Assembly: GCA_958450325.1 (NCBI GenBank)
Contig: OY288257.1
Location: forward strand, 57,799,938 to 57,863,937
Length of the DNA stretch: 64,000 bases
From: Agrostemma githago
Taxonomy: Eukaryota > Streptophyta > Magnoliopsida > Caryophyllales > Caryophyllaceae
Direction of reading: 5' to 3'
Positions within the stretch are counted from its first letter, which is position 1; each line of letters begins with the position of its first letter. Shown here piece by piece: positions 44,820 through 56,700 of this stretch. The notes beneath the pieces are model-generated. The model searched no databases, was not told the DNA's origin, and worked only from the letters and a program-made list of their open reading frames with translations. Made by a program: the position numbers and the translations under genes.

Positions 44820-45518
44820 CCTGCAAAGGAAGTAGATAATACCACGAAATAGATCATCAATAAGAACAGAACAAAATTAATCACAACCCTAATTCTCGGC
44901 ATAACAGATTAAAACCCTAATTTTATATGGTTGTTCTTAGTAGACGAAAAAATAAAGAAGCCCAGACATTAGAAACGCAATAAAGACCCAAACAACAATG
45001 AAATTCGAAGCACAAATTCAGTTGATGGTACAAAAAGTGAAACAGAACATACCTCGACTAAATGTGTTCCGATGTGCAGAAAACCAATGAATGAATGATG
45101 GAAGAGGAGATAATTAGTGAGAGCTTTTTTTCTTTTATGGTGAAGGCATGCAAATGGAATAGAAGTGAGAAGAAGATGAATGCAGAGGAATGGGAAGGGT
45201 TTTGATGACTGAATTTGAATTGCATGTAAAGAGTGTTGGAGAACGGAATGGTATAGAAGGCAAAGTCAAATAGGTAGGCTTAGTCAGCAAAAAAAATCCA
45301 CGTAAGCAATGCCATGTCACTACTTAACGCCTAAACTGACGGATTATAAACTAATGGGCACGTTTATTGGTTAATAAGACAGTTTAGGGCTACCAGTAAT
45401 AATAGTCAAAACACGAGGGTACAAGCTGTAAAAGTGAATAGTTGAGGGGCACCCCATAGAAAAACCCTTTGTTTTTTTGAATCAAAATTTTCTTCTATTG
45501 AGAGGTTGATCGCTTAAC

Positions 45519-45530
45519 GCTCTGATACCA
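45519..45530 (-). promoter_or_regulatory. Copia primer-binding site
   Basis: TGGTATCAGAGC on the minus strand, directly after the LTR end; complementary to initiator Met tRNA as in most plant Copia elements. Confidence 0.9.
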
Positions 45531-45719
45531 TGATAAATTCTAGAGTTGGCGAGAAGAATCAATCTCAAATTTCTCTTATTAAAGTTAATCCCGTACATCA
45601 CATATATACTAAGAATACAATCTCCTGATATCTTCTATTGTAAGTAACCAAATATTGTATCTCCTAATATATTATTCTACACAATAATATCATAATAATA
45701 TGCTAAACATATTCTTTCA
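45531..45719 (-). repeat. Copia 5' LTR
   Basis: Minus strand TGAAAGAATATG...AATTTATCA, 189 bp, adjoining the primer-binding site. Confidence 0.88.
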
Positions 45720-45801
45720 GCTGCAGTGTCCACCTCTTTTTACGTAGATAACTTTTTTGAGAGAACTCTATAATATGATACTCATTTCTTTTTCATTGTA
45801 G

Positions 45802-45803
<2 letters not shown>

Positions 45804-45868
<65 letters not shown>
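45804..45868. repeat. (TA)n microsatellite
   Basis: About 32 units; left border of the element 45869-47732. Confidence 0.97.
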
Positions 45869-45870
<2 letters not shown>

Positions 45871-47729
45871 ATCGTATGAGAACCACTTGTATAATGAGAA
45901 CCATGAGAACTAATTACATCCATTAAATCAACTGATGAACCTATAGATGGGATGTGGCCACAGCCCAGGTCCGAAACATTGCTTAATTATTATTTTTGAC
46001 ATTAATTACTCAATTTCATCTTGTGTCTTAGTTGGTTGGGAATGGATGTACTGGTTAGGAGGTTATGTGTTCGAATACCCACACTTGCATTTGAAGTTTT
46101 TACTTAGCAGTCTAATAAATATACTTCCTAAATTTTAATTTTGGAAACAAATTTCAATTTTATTCTCATTTTTTTTTATATGTTTTAATTAAGGTAACAT
46201 TTCGTTTTCATTCTCAATCTTTTTAAAAGGGTTTAATTGTGGAAATACATTTTAATTTCATCCTCAATAATTTTAATTAATAACTTGGATTTCAATTTTT
46301 TTTCTCAATTTCATTCAATTTTAGCATTACCCTTTTTTCACTTTTAGCGTACCATTTTTCAATTTCAATTTTAGTGTACCATTTTTTTCTATTTTAGCGT
46401 GCCCTTTTTTTCTATTTTAGCGTACCCCTTTTCAATTTCAATTTTAGCGTACCATTTCTCAATTTTAGCGTATCCTTTTTCAATTTTAATGTACCCTATT
46501 TCAATTTTAGCGTACCCCTTTTCAATTTTAGCGTACCCTTTTTTTTATTTGAGCGTACTATTTTTCTTATTTTAGCGTACCCTTTTTCAATTACAGTACA
46601 ATTTTAGTGTACCCTCTTTCACTTTTAGTGTGCCATTTTTCTATTTTAGCGTACCCTTTTTCAATTTCAATTTTAACGTACCCCTTTTCAATTTTAGAGT
46701 ACCCTTCTTCCATTTTAGTGTACCATTTTTCTATATTAGCGTACCCTTTTTCAATTTCAATTTTAACGTACCTTTTTCAAATTTAGCGTATCTTTTCTCA
46801 GTAAAGATTTAAGTTCATATGACGCCAAAGATCAAAACTTCAAAAGATTGTCAGAACCTGAAACCACTGATTGACTTAATGAACAAGACCATCGGAATAA
46901 GTACTCCAACAACTTAACCACACAAAATTAAAAAAGAAACAAAACGGAAAGAGACTGAACTGAGAAAATTAAGCCAAAAATCACATCTTCAAAACATCAA
47001 CATAAATTGTTGCCACTAATTGAATTACTGAACAAGATCGTCAAATTAGCAATGCTTCACATAGATTCCACTAACAATTTAACTAAAACAAACACACTGA
47101 CAATTTCGTAAAAAAACTAAGATGAAAGACATCAAATTGAGCAAACTGTGATAACAAAACATTATTTCTAATGAATGCAAGGAAATCTTATAATTAACTG
47201 CATCACCTACAAACTGTGATAACAAAACTACGTAAATATTTGAATTTACAGTTTCTGAATTCATCTTCTCTAGTAATCTGGGTAGTACAATCAACAAGGT
47301 TAACCCTTTTCTTGAATCGTAACCAATAATCAATACCTAATTTACCCAGAATCGAATCTTGCTCTACTCTAGTTCTAGGGTTGGTGGTTTAATTGAAAAG
47401 TTTCAATGAAATAAAATTGAATTGTTGAAGTTATGAAGAATTCACCATGAATGATTCCAGCTCCGATCTACATAAGATCTAAGTTGAATTTGTTGATTTT
47501 AGTGATTTTGGTGATTTTGTTCTTCAATTAATGAAAGTCTAGAAGGAATGGAGTGAAGGAAGAGGGGATTTTATTTAGAGATCAGAGTGAATGAAGGGGA
47601 GTTGACCCCTGCAAAATTTTTATTTTTTTTGTTTAGAATATTAGCCGCATGATTTAAATAAGATCTAAGGGCTGTGAGCGGTTCTCACAGTTCTCATTGT
47701 AATTGTAACATAGGTTCTCACCCAATCTT

Positions 47730-47732
<3 letters not shown>
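45869..47732. mobile_element. (TA)n-bounded inverted-repeat element A
   Basis: Left end GGATCGTATGAGAACC and a nearby 'aatgagaaccatgagaac' mirror the right end (complement AGATTGGGTGAGAACC, then 'caatgagaactgtgagaac'). It is flanked by (TA)n on both sides. Inside are a tRNA-like A/B-box piece (about 46025-46080) and an array of about 20-bp units (tttagcgtacc) at 46315-46790. No transposase; superfamily not assigned. Confidence 0.65.
46315..46790 (+). repeat. Degenerate array of 'attttagcgtacccttttt' units
   Basis: About twenty units of 18-24 bp inside element A. Produces only low-complexity frames. Confidence 0.9.

Positions 47733-47760
<28 letters not shown>
47733..47760. repeat. (TA)n microsatellite
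   Basis: Shared border of elements A and B. Confidence 0.95.
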
Positions 47761-47763
<3 letters not shown>

Positions 47764-48384
47764 GTGGGATTTGGTGTAAACACCAAATTTGGTGTAAATA
47801 CGCTAACAATTCGATCCGTTAGATCTTGCAAGATCGACGGTCGAGATTAATTCTCAAAAGATAACAAAACCCCCAAATTTTCATTAGGTGTTTCTCTCTC
47901 CTCCCTTTCACTCTCCTCTCTTTAGGGTTTAGTAAACCCCAAATTTCCTCTGAAAAATTTCTCCCAAAAATTGATCATATCTTTCAAATTGAAACACCTA
48001 ATTAAACAGAAAATTGTTCAATCGTATGTTCCAATTGCTCAATTGTAAGATTTGATTATAGATTACTTCATTCAATTCATTCAATTTTCGGAAATTCGTT
48101 CAATTCATTCAAATTTCAAGAAATTTTATACGAAATTTGTTTTTGATGAGCATGAATTTCACTAAGCATGAACCTATTATTGATAAACATGAAGGTAATA
48201 TCGTTATACTTCAATACATATTTGTTTTTGAACGCCTATTCGTTTTTTAAGGTAATTTATCACGACATACATTCGTTTTTGAATTACTATTCGTTTTTGA
48301 ATTCTTCCAGAATTCTTTATGATTAATATCGATTTCAACATAGAAGACATGAATCAACTTGAAGGTAATCTCAAAAATTTTAGA

Positions 48385-48840
48385 GTACTTGAATATGTAT
48401 GTTGGAATACTTGAATATGTATGCTAGAATACTTGAATATATATGTTGGAGTAACTGAGTATATATGTTGGAGTAATTGGAGTACTTGAATATATACGTT
48501 GGAATACTTGAACATATATGTTGGAATACTTGAATATATGTGTTGGAATAACTGAGTATATGTCTTGAAGTAGTTGGAGTACTTGAGTATATGAATCTCA
48601 AAATTTAATAGAGTACTTAAATATATGTGTTGGAATACTTGAATATTTATGTTGGAGTAACTGAGTATATGTCTTGGAATAATTGGAATACTTGAGTATA
48701 CGTATACATTGGAGTACTTGACTATATGTTTTAGAATACTTTAATTTATATATGTTGGAGTACTTAAACATGTATGTTGGAATAACTGAATTGGAAGGTT
48801 AAAATAGGTATTTGAATCTCCGAAATTTTAGAGTGCTTGA
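48385..48840 (+). repeat. Degenerate array of 'ttggaatacttgaatatatg' units
   Basis: About 20-26-bp units, also at 49055-49110 and 49907-50060, and in inverted orientation at 50070-50135. Confidence 0.9.
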
Positions 48841-49354
48841 ATGTATGTTTTTGCATAATCTTGAATATATGCACACCAATTCTTGTTTGTGACGGTGATA
48901 TCCGTCACAAGTTTGTGACGGGTCGTATATGTGAGACATGGCAAAAAGTAGAATACTTGGTAAAAGCAAATGGGTTAACTTTACTCCACCAACATGAGTG
49001 CTATTCGACCCGTTGTAAGCCCGTCACAAGGGAGACTTACTCATATATGCATTAGAGTACTTGAGAATATGCATTAGTGTACTTGAATTTGAATATTGGA
49101 GTACCTGTATATGTTTGCAGACATTCAATCAGTTGATAGCAACAATACCAAGTTCACAACAATGCTCAATACCAACTATTGAAAATAGCACGAATTCTCT
49201 AAGCTTGACTTGGACTCCGGGTGCCAACGACAATTGGATAAGGACGGTAGAAGATGAGTTCATGCCTAAGATCAGATGTTTCAAAACTCATGAGGAATAG
49301 AATAGTTTTTATAAGATGTATTTCCTTACATGTGGTTTCAATCAACAATTAATG

Positions 49355-49690
49355 TTGGAGTAGTTGTTGTCGAACATAGGAATAACCGCTTATAAGCATT
49401 GGAATAACAACGACATTAGAGTAATTGAAGATTAAAAATTTATTGATTCAATCAACTAGTAAAATGTTGGAGTAACTGTCGTCGAACATAGGAATAACTG
49501 CTTGTAAGCATTGGAATAACAACGACATTAGAGTAATTTAAGATGTAAAAATTGATTGATTCCATCAATTGGTAAATGTTGGAATACCTATTATCAAACA
49601 TAGGAATAATTGCTTGTAACATTGAAATAACGACATTAAAGTAATTGAGGATGAATAATTGATAATTGATTCAATAAATAATTTGAATGA
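49355..49690 (+). repeat. Tandem repeat, about 111-bp unit, three copies
   Basis: Each unit contains 'gtcgaacataggaataac', 'aacgacattagagtaatt' and a 'gattcaatcaa' end. Copies start near 49355, 49466 and 49578. Confidence 0.85.
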
Positions 49691-50480
49691 TTGTTGGAAT
49701 AATCAACAAAACATGTTGGAGTAACTGCTTAATTCTATACGTGTAATTACATATGGGATACGACAATTAAAATACGACAAGTTCGACCATTTTGAAATGC
49801 GTCTTTCTGATATTCCGACACGGTAGATGTTTTGATATCTCTGAACTTGTGTTCTTGCATTGTTTCTTCATCATCGACTGTTGTAAAACAGTATTAGTCG
49901 GTGAAAAAAATTGAATATGTATGTTGGAATACTTGAATATGTATGCTGGAATACTTGAATATATGTGTTGGAGTAATTGAGTATATATGTTAGAGTAATT
50001 GAATATATATGTTGGAATACTTGAATATATGTGTTGGAATACTCGAATATATGTGTTGGAATAACTGAGTATATATTAAAGTATTCTAGCGCATATATTC
50101 AAGTATTCCAAGACATATATTCAAGTATTCTAATGAACGCATATATTTTGCATAAAATTGAACGAATTTCTGGAAAATTTAAACGAATTCAATGAAGTAA
50201 TCTACAATCTAATCTTACGATTAAGCAACAAGAACATACAACTGAGCAATTTTTTCGGAAAATTGAGCAATAGGAACGAATTTTCTACAAAATTTTGTAG
50301 AGGAAATTTGGTTACATGAGTATCAAAGAAAGAGAGGAGAGAGAAAAGAGAGTAAGGGAGGGACTTTGGGAAAGTTTTGTTCTCTTTTGAAGATTAAATC
50401 TGAGCCGTTGATCAAGTTTTAGATCAACGGTTCAGATTGTTAGGATGTTTACACCAAATTGGTGTGTTTATACCAGATCC

Positions 50481-50675
<195 letters not shown>

Positions 50676-50709
50676 GACTTAAAAAAATTGTGGACCTTAT
50701 TTGAACCTA

Positions 50710-50826
<117 letters not shown>

Positions 50827-51255
50827 GATCAGGTGAATCCATCTCTTAAAATTGAGTCCATAAGTTCTCGTCACATCTCGTGGGTTAGAAAGAGATGGAT
50901 GATTGGAATTTGTTTGGATAATTAAAGTGACTATATTTGGTAAATATGTCTTGGGTTAACCCCCCCTTCTCTCTCCTTGATGTACTCATCGTTTAATCTC
51001 TCCATTATTAAAAATAATTACCGTCTCTCTTCCCACACACACGTTTATTCACAATTATGATTTTCATTTAAAAAAATTTGAGTTGTTATTATATAGAACT
51101 AAAAAATAAAAATTACCGTATCTTTTCTTCTCTCCCTAATTTATTTTGTGTTACTCTTATTATATAGAACTGTTACTCTGACTAAAGTTTGGTGTTACTC
51201 TAACGAACATCATGCAAATATGATTACATTGATTTCAGAGTTATAAGCTCCCAGC

Positions 51256-51788
51256 CAGGGCGGATGCAGGATTTCGATGTATGGAGGGCACAATTTTTTT
51301 CGCCTCGATTATCTAAATTTTGACCTGTTTTTTTTCTTAATACTAGTATAACCTTTAATTTATACGATATTATAGATTGAAAAAAAACCAAATAATAATT
51401 CTCTGTTTTGAGTTTTCTTTCCAAACTCTCTAAATTTCATCTCATAAATTATAACTCAACATTGAATATTATTGTTTCGAAGTTAATATAAATACTTATT
51501 AATATATAATCAGTAAGTGGTATTGGTGTGATGGTTGATAGTTTATCATATTGGCAGGATGACGTTGTGGGTTTGAACCCCCTTGCAAACAATTTTTCAA
51601 CTCTACACCCACATAATAATGTTAACAAAAAACTGCAAACTACAATAACTGAACCCGAACAACTTCTCTTGTTAGCAAACATCATTACCACTTGTGCAAC
51701 TCAATCAATATGTTCAAAATGTACCCTAAAATATAATTATATCTGAATTTGGGGGGAGGGCACGTGCCTACCCCCAAATTCGCCCCTG
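51256..51788. mobile_element. Non-autonomous hAT element (CAGGGCGGA ends)
   Basis: CAGGGCGGATGCAGG is mirrored by CAGGGGCGAATTTGG (complement) at the right. The 8-bp target is CTCCCAGC (51248-51255) against CTCCCAAC (51789-51796). A tRNA-like block with 'gggtttgaaccccc' lies at about 51516-51583. 533 bp. Confidence 0.83.
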
Positions 51789-52086
51789 CTCCCAACATAG
51801 AATAGAATTATTATAACTCAACATATGAATAAGTTACTCCAACATTACAAACGTGTTACTCTTGTAGATAATTTATGTTACTCCAGCGTTACAAACGTTT
51901 AATTTACTCTAATAAATATTTTGTGTTACTCCAATGTTATGAACGTGCTACTCTAATAGATAAGCCTTACACATGAATATTGAATACTGATTGTGTTTCT
52001 TATTTTGTTGGATGTTATACTCCTTCAAATTAGAAAACAATATCTTTTTTTTTTTACAAAATCTCAATACGTCTCATCTATCCATT

Positions 52087-52827
52087 CAGAGGCGGCTTAG
52101 GGCAGGTGCGGGCTGTTCCGGCGAACTGGGCCTCCAAATTTAAGGGGTCCAATTCACCTGCTTCTTTAGGTATTTAATTCAAATAGACAAGAATTTGATA
52201 TAACATAGAATTTGGTTAAGTGATACCAGTCTTCTCCTCCTCCTTGAGAGGCCCGTCTTCGAATCCTATTGTGGCCTTCGTTGAGTTTTTTTTTTTTTTT
52301 TTTTGTAATACTACGTGTTAAGGCATAAGAGAATGCGACTACGAAGAATCGAACCCCGTGCAATGTGTTTCAAAAAATCTATTATCTTTACTACACCAAT
52401 TGGACACTTCATCACAATTGCTTTTAATGATAAAAAATGGCATAAGAGAATGCGACTACGAAGAATCGAACCCTGGGCAATGTGTTTCAAAAAATCTATT
52501 ATCTTTACTACACCAATTGGACACTTCATCACAATTGCTTTTAAAGATAAAAAATGTAATCATATACATGGTGTAATTCTTATTTTACCAACTTAAGTAA
52601 CTCTCGAACTGTCTATGTATTACTTTTTTTTTATGATTGATAAATTTACGATACTATATCTTAAAGAAAATATAATTTTTTTTGATGATTTTATAATTTT
52701 TTTTTTCGATGATTGATAAATTTTACAATATCGTTTTAAATTTTATACCCATTAAAAATATAATGGGATCATGGGGCCTCCTTCGAATTTTTCGTACAGG
52801 GCCTCCAAATTGTCGGAGACGCCTCTG
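52087..52827. mobile_element. Non-autonomous hAT element (CAGAGGCG ends), TATCCATT target
   Basis: CAGAGGCGG and (complement) CAGAGGCGT ends, with perfect 8-bp target TATCCATT at 52079-52086 and 52828-52835. 741 bp. It holds a tRNA-like piece (52200-52256) and a 117-bp tandem duplication. Confidence 0.9.
52322..52555 (+). repeat. 117-bp tandem duplication inside the hAT element
   Basis: Units 52322-52438 and 52439-52555 differ at only a few bases. On the minus strand each holds 'gggttcgattc', B-box-like. Confidence 0.93.
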
Positions 52828-52920
52828 TATCCATTGTATTACCATCCAATGGATAGTATGAGAACTTAATTAGGGACTCAAATAGACGAAGGGACTCATA
52901 AGAGACTCCCTCTATATATA

Positions 52921-53636
52921 TTGTTCTAAGTTTCAAATAATTTCCTCAAATCGAAGTAAAAGTTATATTGCGATGAATTTTTTTTAAATCACCAATTGAA
53001 CTTTTGTGAGTACTAAATAGTATAGATGAAGGGATGTATAGTGGTTTGTACTCTCTCCTCAAATATGTCCATATGGGTTTGGCTTTGGAACAAATTTTAA
53101 GAAAATGTGAATAAGTATGACAACAGTATTGATATGATGTATGTGATGAGTGAGAAATAGAGATGAAAATATTTTCTTGGCTAACTCAAAAAAATTCATA
53201 AAAAGAATACGAGTGTTATTCAATAAGGAGTACTCCGTAGTATATACTACCTCCCAAAGAAATCACCTCATTTCATTATTATATACAATAAATATTTCAA
53301 TGAAATATGACAATCTTAGTGAGACAGATAAAGTAATAAATGATAGCATGGGAAATGAAATGAATGGAGACATGGAGGCGGAATTGAAGAATAATCGCGT
53401 ATCATCATTTCCCGTTTAGGAGTATAAACCAACGAATGTAACCAGGCCACTATGAATCCAAGGAAGGAGCGAGCCGAGTGGTTGGCCGCCTCTCTAGTCA
53501 ATAGACTATAAATAAAGTAGCCTAAAGTGAGGGGCTACTCAATACTTCTTCAAGTCTTACTTCGACTAGAACTACGGCATTCCCGGCCCTTGAAAAAAAC
53601 CCCATCAAATTTCATCATTGCTTCACCTTTTGTAAC
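52921..53636. other. Upstream region of peroxidase 2
   Basis: No gene or clear repeat. Contains 'aaggagtactccgtagtata' near 53225. Presumed promoter in its right half. Confidence 0.45.
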
Positions 53637-53638
53637 CC

Positions 53639-53646
53639 TATAAATA
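53639..53646 (+). promoter_or_regulatory. TATA box of peroxidase 2
   Basis: TATAAATA, 84 bp before the start codon. Confidence 0.65.
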
Positions 53647-53722
53647 ATCCTGCCTCCTACTACTCAACTTTACCCATTAATTATTCCATCTTTAAACATT
53701 CAATCAAACCAATATATACTCC

Positions 53723-56700
53723 ATGAAACACAAAATGAACACACGCGTACGGATAACACTAGTATTCATAGCACTTCTACTTGGTTTAACAATGACCAAA
53801 GTTAGTGCGTTACCACCCGTAGTGAAAGGATTGTCATACTCTTTTTACACTTCAAGTTGCCCTAAACTGGAAGCCATTGTTAGGGGTCATTTGGCTAATG
53901 TTTTCAGGAAAGATATTACTCAATCCGCTGGTTTGCTTCGCCTTCACTTCCATGATTGCTTCGTTCAGGTCTCTTTTTTCATCTAAATAAGTTTTGTTTG
54001 ATTTAACCAGTATAGCTAACTCTTGTATGGTCTTTCAGTACGCATCATGATCGCTTTGACGTTATATTTATATATATGTAGGGATGTGATGGATCGGTAT
54101 TGCTGGATGGATCGGCGAGCGACCCAAGTGAGCAAAGCGCACCACCAAACTTATCATTGAGGCGTCAAGCATTTAAAATTATCAACGATCTTCGTGCACT
54201 TGTCCAACGTACTTGTGGTCGAGTCGTCTCTTGCGCTGATCTTACGGCCCTTGCTGCCCGTGATTCCGTTTATCTGGTATACATTATTATTCATGCATGC
54301 ATGTTTAATTTTTGTCATCACAGTTACAAGTCACTGTAGGTATTAGCTAGTCGGACCCTTACGTACTCAACCACGCACAATAACAACGTTACTCCCTGTT
54401 GGATTATTGTGATCTATCCAAATTTTGCAAGTTTGTTAGGTTTCTATATTTTGGTCGTGGCTCATCCTAATTACAAGGAGTGGGTTGATTTGGTCATTAA
54501 GATTAAGAGCTAGTCTTAGGGACAATGGGTTACCCATGTATTCCTAGTTTTATGCATCTAGTTCTAGTTAATAGTTATTACTAGTAATTACTTCGTGGTA
54601 TGTCATATGTGTGTGCCTATATAAAGACTTCATTGAAATTAATACTCGTATTAGATGAGCAAGTTAGTACCAAAACTTCTTTCTTCTCTTCCGTTAATAT
54701 TCCCCTTACAAATTTTAGACACCCTACGTACCTCATCTTACCTTATGCAACAAAAAGTTGATCGCAATGGAGTAACATGTGACCATTTTTAATGAACGGT
54801 CGTCATTTATCTTAGATGGTGACCGCTATTTAGGACTAAAATAAGAGTTTTTTTGTCGAAAGACACCTAACATTTAGGCTTTCCGTAGAAAAGGCACCTT
54901 AAGTTTTTTTTTTGCCCAAAAACACCTAAAATTCTCAATTTTTTGTTTAAAGGCACCAAATACCAATTTCCGTAAAAAAAATACGAATAAACGTTAGACT
55001 TGACGGAATACTCTTCTATCTCCTCCCCTAATCAACTAATACCCTGATCAACTATTCTTCCCGATTTCCCCAGAAAAAACTCTTTCCTCTCCACTTGCAT
55101 GTTTCTTAAATATTCTCAAGCAAACTTCATTGCTCAATCGTTAAGTCTCTATTACGATTCTTTATCCTTAAGTAAATAATCACCTAAATCATCAACAAAA
55201 CAAATTTAATTTTTGAGTTCAATTTCATTTTTTTAGGTTAGCTACCCTAATTTTCGAGTATAATTTTGAAGTATTGGTTAATTATTGTTAATTTTCGAGT
55301 ATCAACAACAAACCCTAACTTTCGAGCATACCCTAATTGTTAATTATTAAAACGAACATCCGTACTGTCATAAATCAAGCATAACTTTCTTAAAACGAAC
55401 ATCCACGCAAACCCGTCTCTCCATTATAAAACTTGCATGTCATAAATCTCCTACCCAAATTTTGTTCTGTCCATGATGTTTTCATGGCCACTGGAATGCC
55501 ACGACAACTTTTAATTGTTTGTTGAGAGAAATAACTTGAGGTTGACATGTTGATTGAAAAAATACAAAAGTGAAAAAAATATTTTCGGGTGGGAAATGGA
55601 GTTTGATTGAGAAAGAGGAAGGTTTTTTTGGGGGGAAATCGGGAAGAATTAGGGTATTAGTTGATTAGGGGAGGAAGAATTAGGGTATGTATACGTATAT
55701 CCGTCAAGTCTAACATCCATCCGTACTTTTTTGACGAAAATTGACATTTGGTGCGTTTAAACAAAAAATTGAGAATTTTAGTTGCTTTTGGGCAAAAAAA
55801 ACTTAAGGTATCGTTTCAACAGAAAGCCTAAATGTTAGGTGCCTTTCGACAAAAAATCCCTAAAATAACTTTAAAAGTGTTACTTCTAATTAAATAAAGT
55901 GGTCACTTCATAAACATAACTAAATTAAAATAATCACTATTTACTATCAAATCAAGACAACTTTTTGGTCGGGTACTTGTCAAAACTTGATCTGATCTGT
56001 CCGATCCGTCTTATTAGGGTCATGAACCCGTTTTTTTGACCTGTAACCCGTTTGATCCGAAGCCGATATGATCCATTAATGTAGGGTTGAAACCCTACCC
56101 GATGGGTCAACGAGAATTATCAAAATTCATAAAATATTACTCAATACTCTATTTGTATTTATGATTAAAAAATTAGTACTTTTAATATTTTAAACTACAA
56201 AGACAAACAATATTCAATTTAAAGCAATTTTTTTAATAATTTAATAATATAAAATAACTATTAAAATAATTTTCAAAATTGATTTCATATTTTTTTACAT
56301 GTAAACATTATAATTAATATAAATAAATACTCCATCCGATTTTTTATTATCTTCCCCTTTGGTTTTGGGGAAGAAAATAAGGGTGTATGAATGTGTGGTT
56401 CAAAATAAAAGAAGGAAGAGAGAGAAATATAAGGGGGATTCTAGACCATATGTTGATGGCTCAAAATGGAAATAGGGAATAAAGGGTGTTTCAGCCTAAT
56501 AAGGAAATAAGGAAGATAATAAAAAATCGGAGAGAGTACTTAATTTTAAGTTAAAAAATTGAAGAGTTTATGGATTTCAAGTACCAAGAAGTGAGAAGTG
56601 AATCAGATACCTTTTAGAATTTCAACTTAATCTTTATGAGTTAAGTTGAATCTAAGTAGACTAAGAAAAGTAAAGAAACGTCTTTAAGAACAAGCAGCAG

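Larger units (their letters stand above)
43938..45518. mobile_element. MULE-related segment with zf-GRF and MuDR N-terminal pieces
   Basis: Lies between the Tat-like LTR and the Copia primer-binding site, where Copia gag should be. It contains two protein relics on opposite strands. The stretch near 45440 (complement 'ggggtgcccctcaactattc') could be one terminal inverted repeat; its partner was not found. Classification as a MULE rests on the protein relics. Confidence 0.45.
32588..45719 (-). mobile_element. Copia retrotransposon, minus strand, internally replaced
   Basis: Matching LTRs of 199 and 189 bp lie at 32588-32786 and 45531-45719. The right one is followed on the minus strand by TGGTATCAGAGC, a primer-binding site for initiator Met tRNA. 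The left one is preceded by a polypurine tract (aacttgagggggag). Between them are integrase, reverse transcriptase and RNase H on the minus strand, but no gag or protease. Sequence from 35659 to 43937 belongs to a Tat-like element and 43938-45518 to MULE-like DNA. The 5-bp flanks (ctcgc, gctgc) do not match, so the two LTRs may come from recombined copies. Confidence 0.75.

Noticed and set aside
48385..48840. Regular short repeats resembling a CRISPR array
   Set aside because: Plant nuclear DNA; units are degenerate and contiguous with no constant repeat plus unique spacer structure.
48885..49040. Separate MITE with 'gtgacgg' ends and ATATATGCA flanks in element B
   Set aside because: The flanking match lies in an array where 'atatatgca' recurs by itself and the outermost bases are not inverted, so it is not called as a separate feature.
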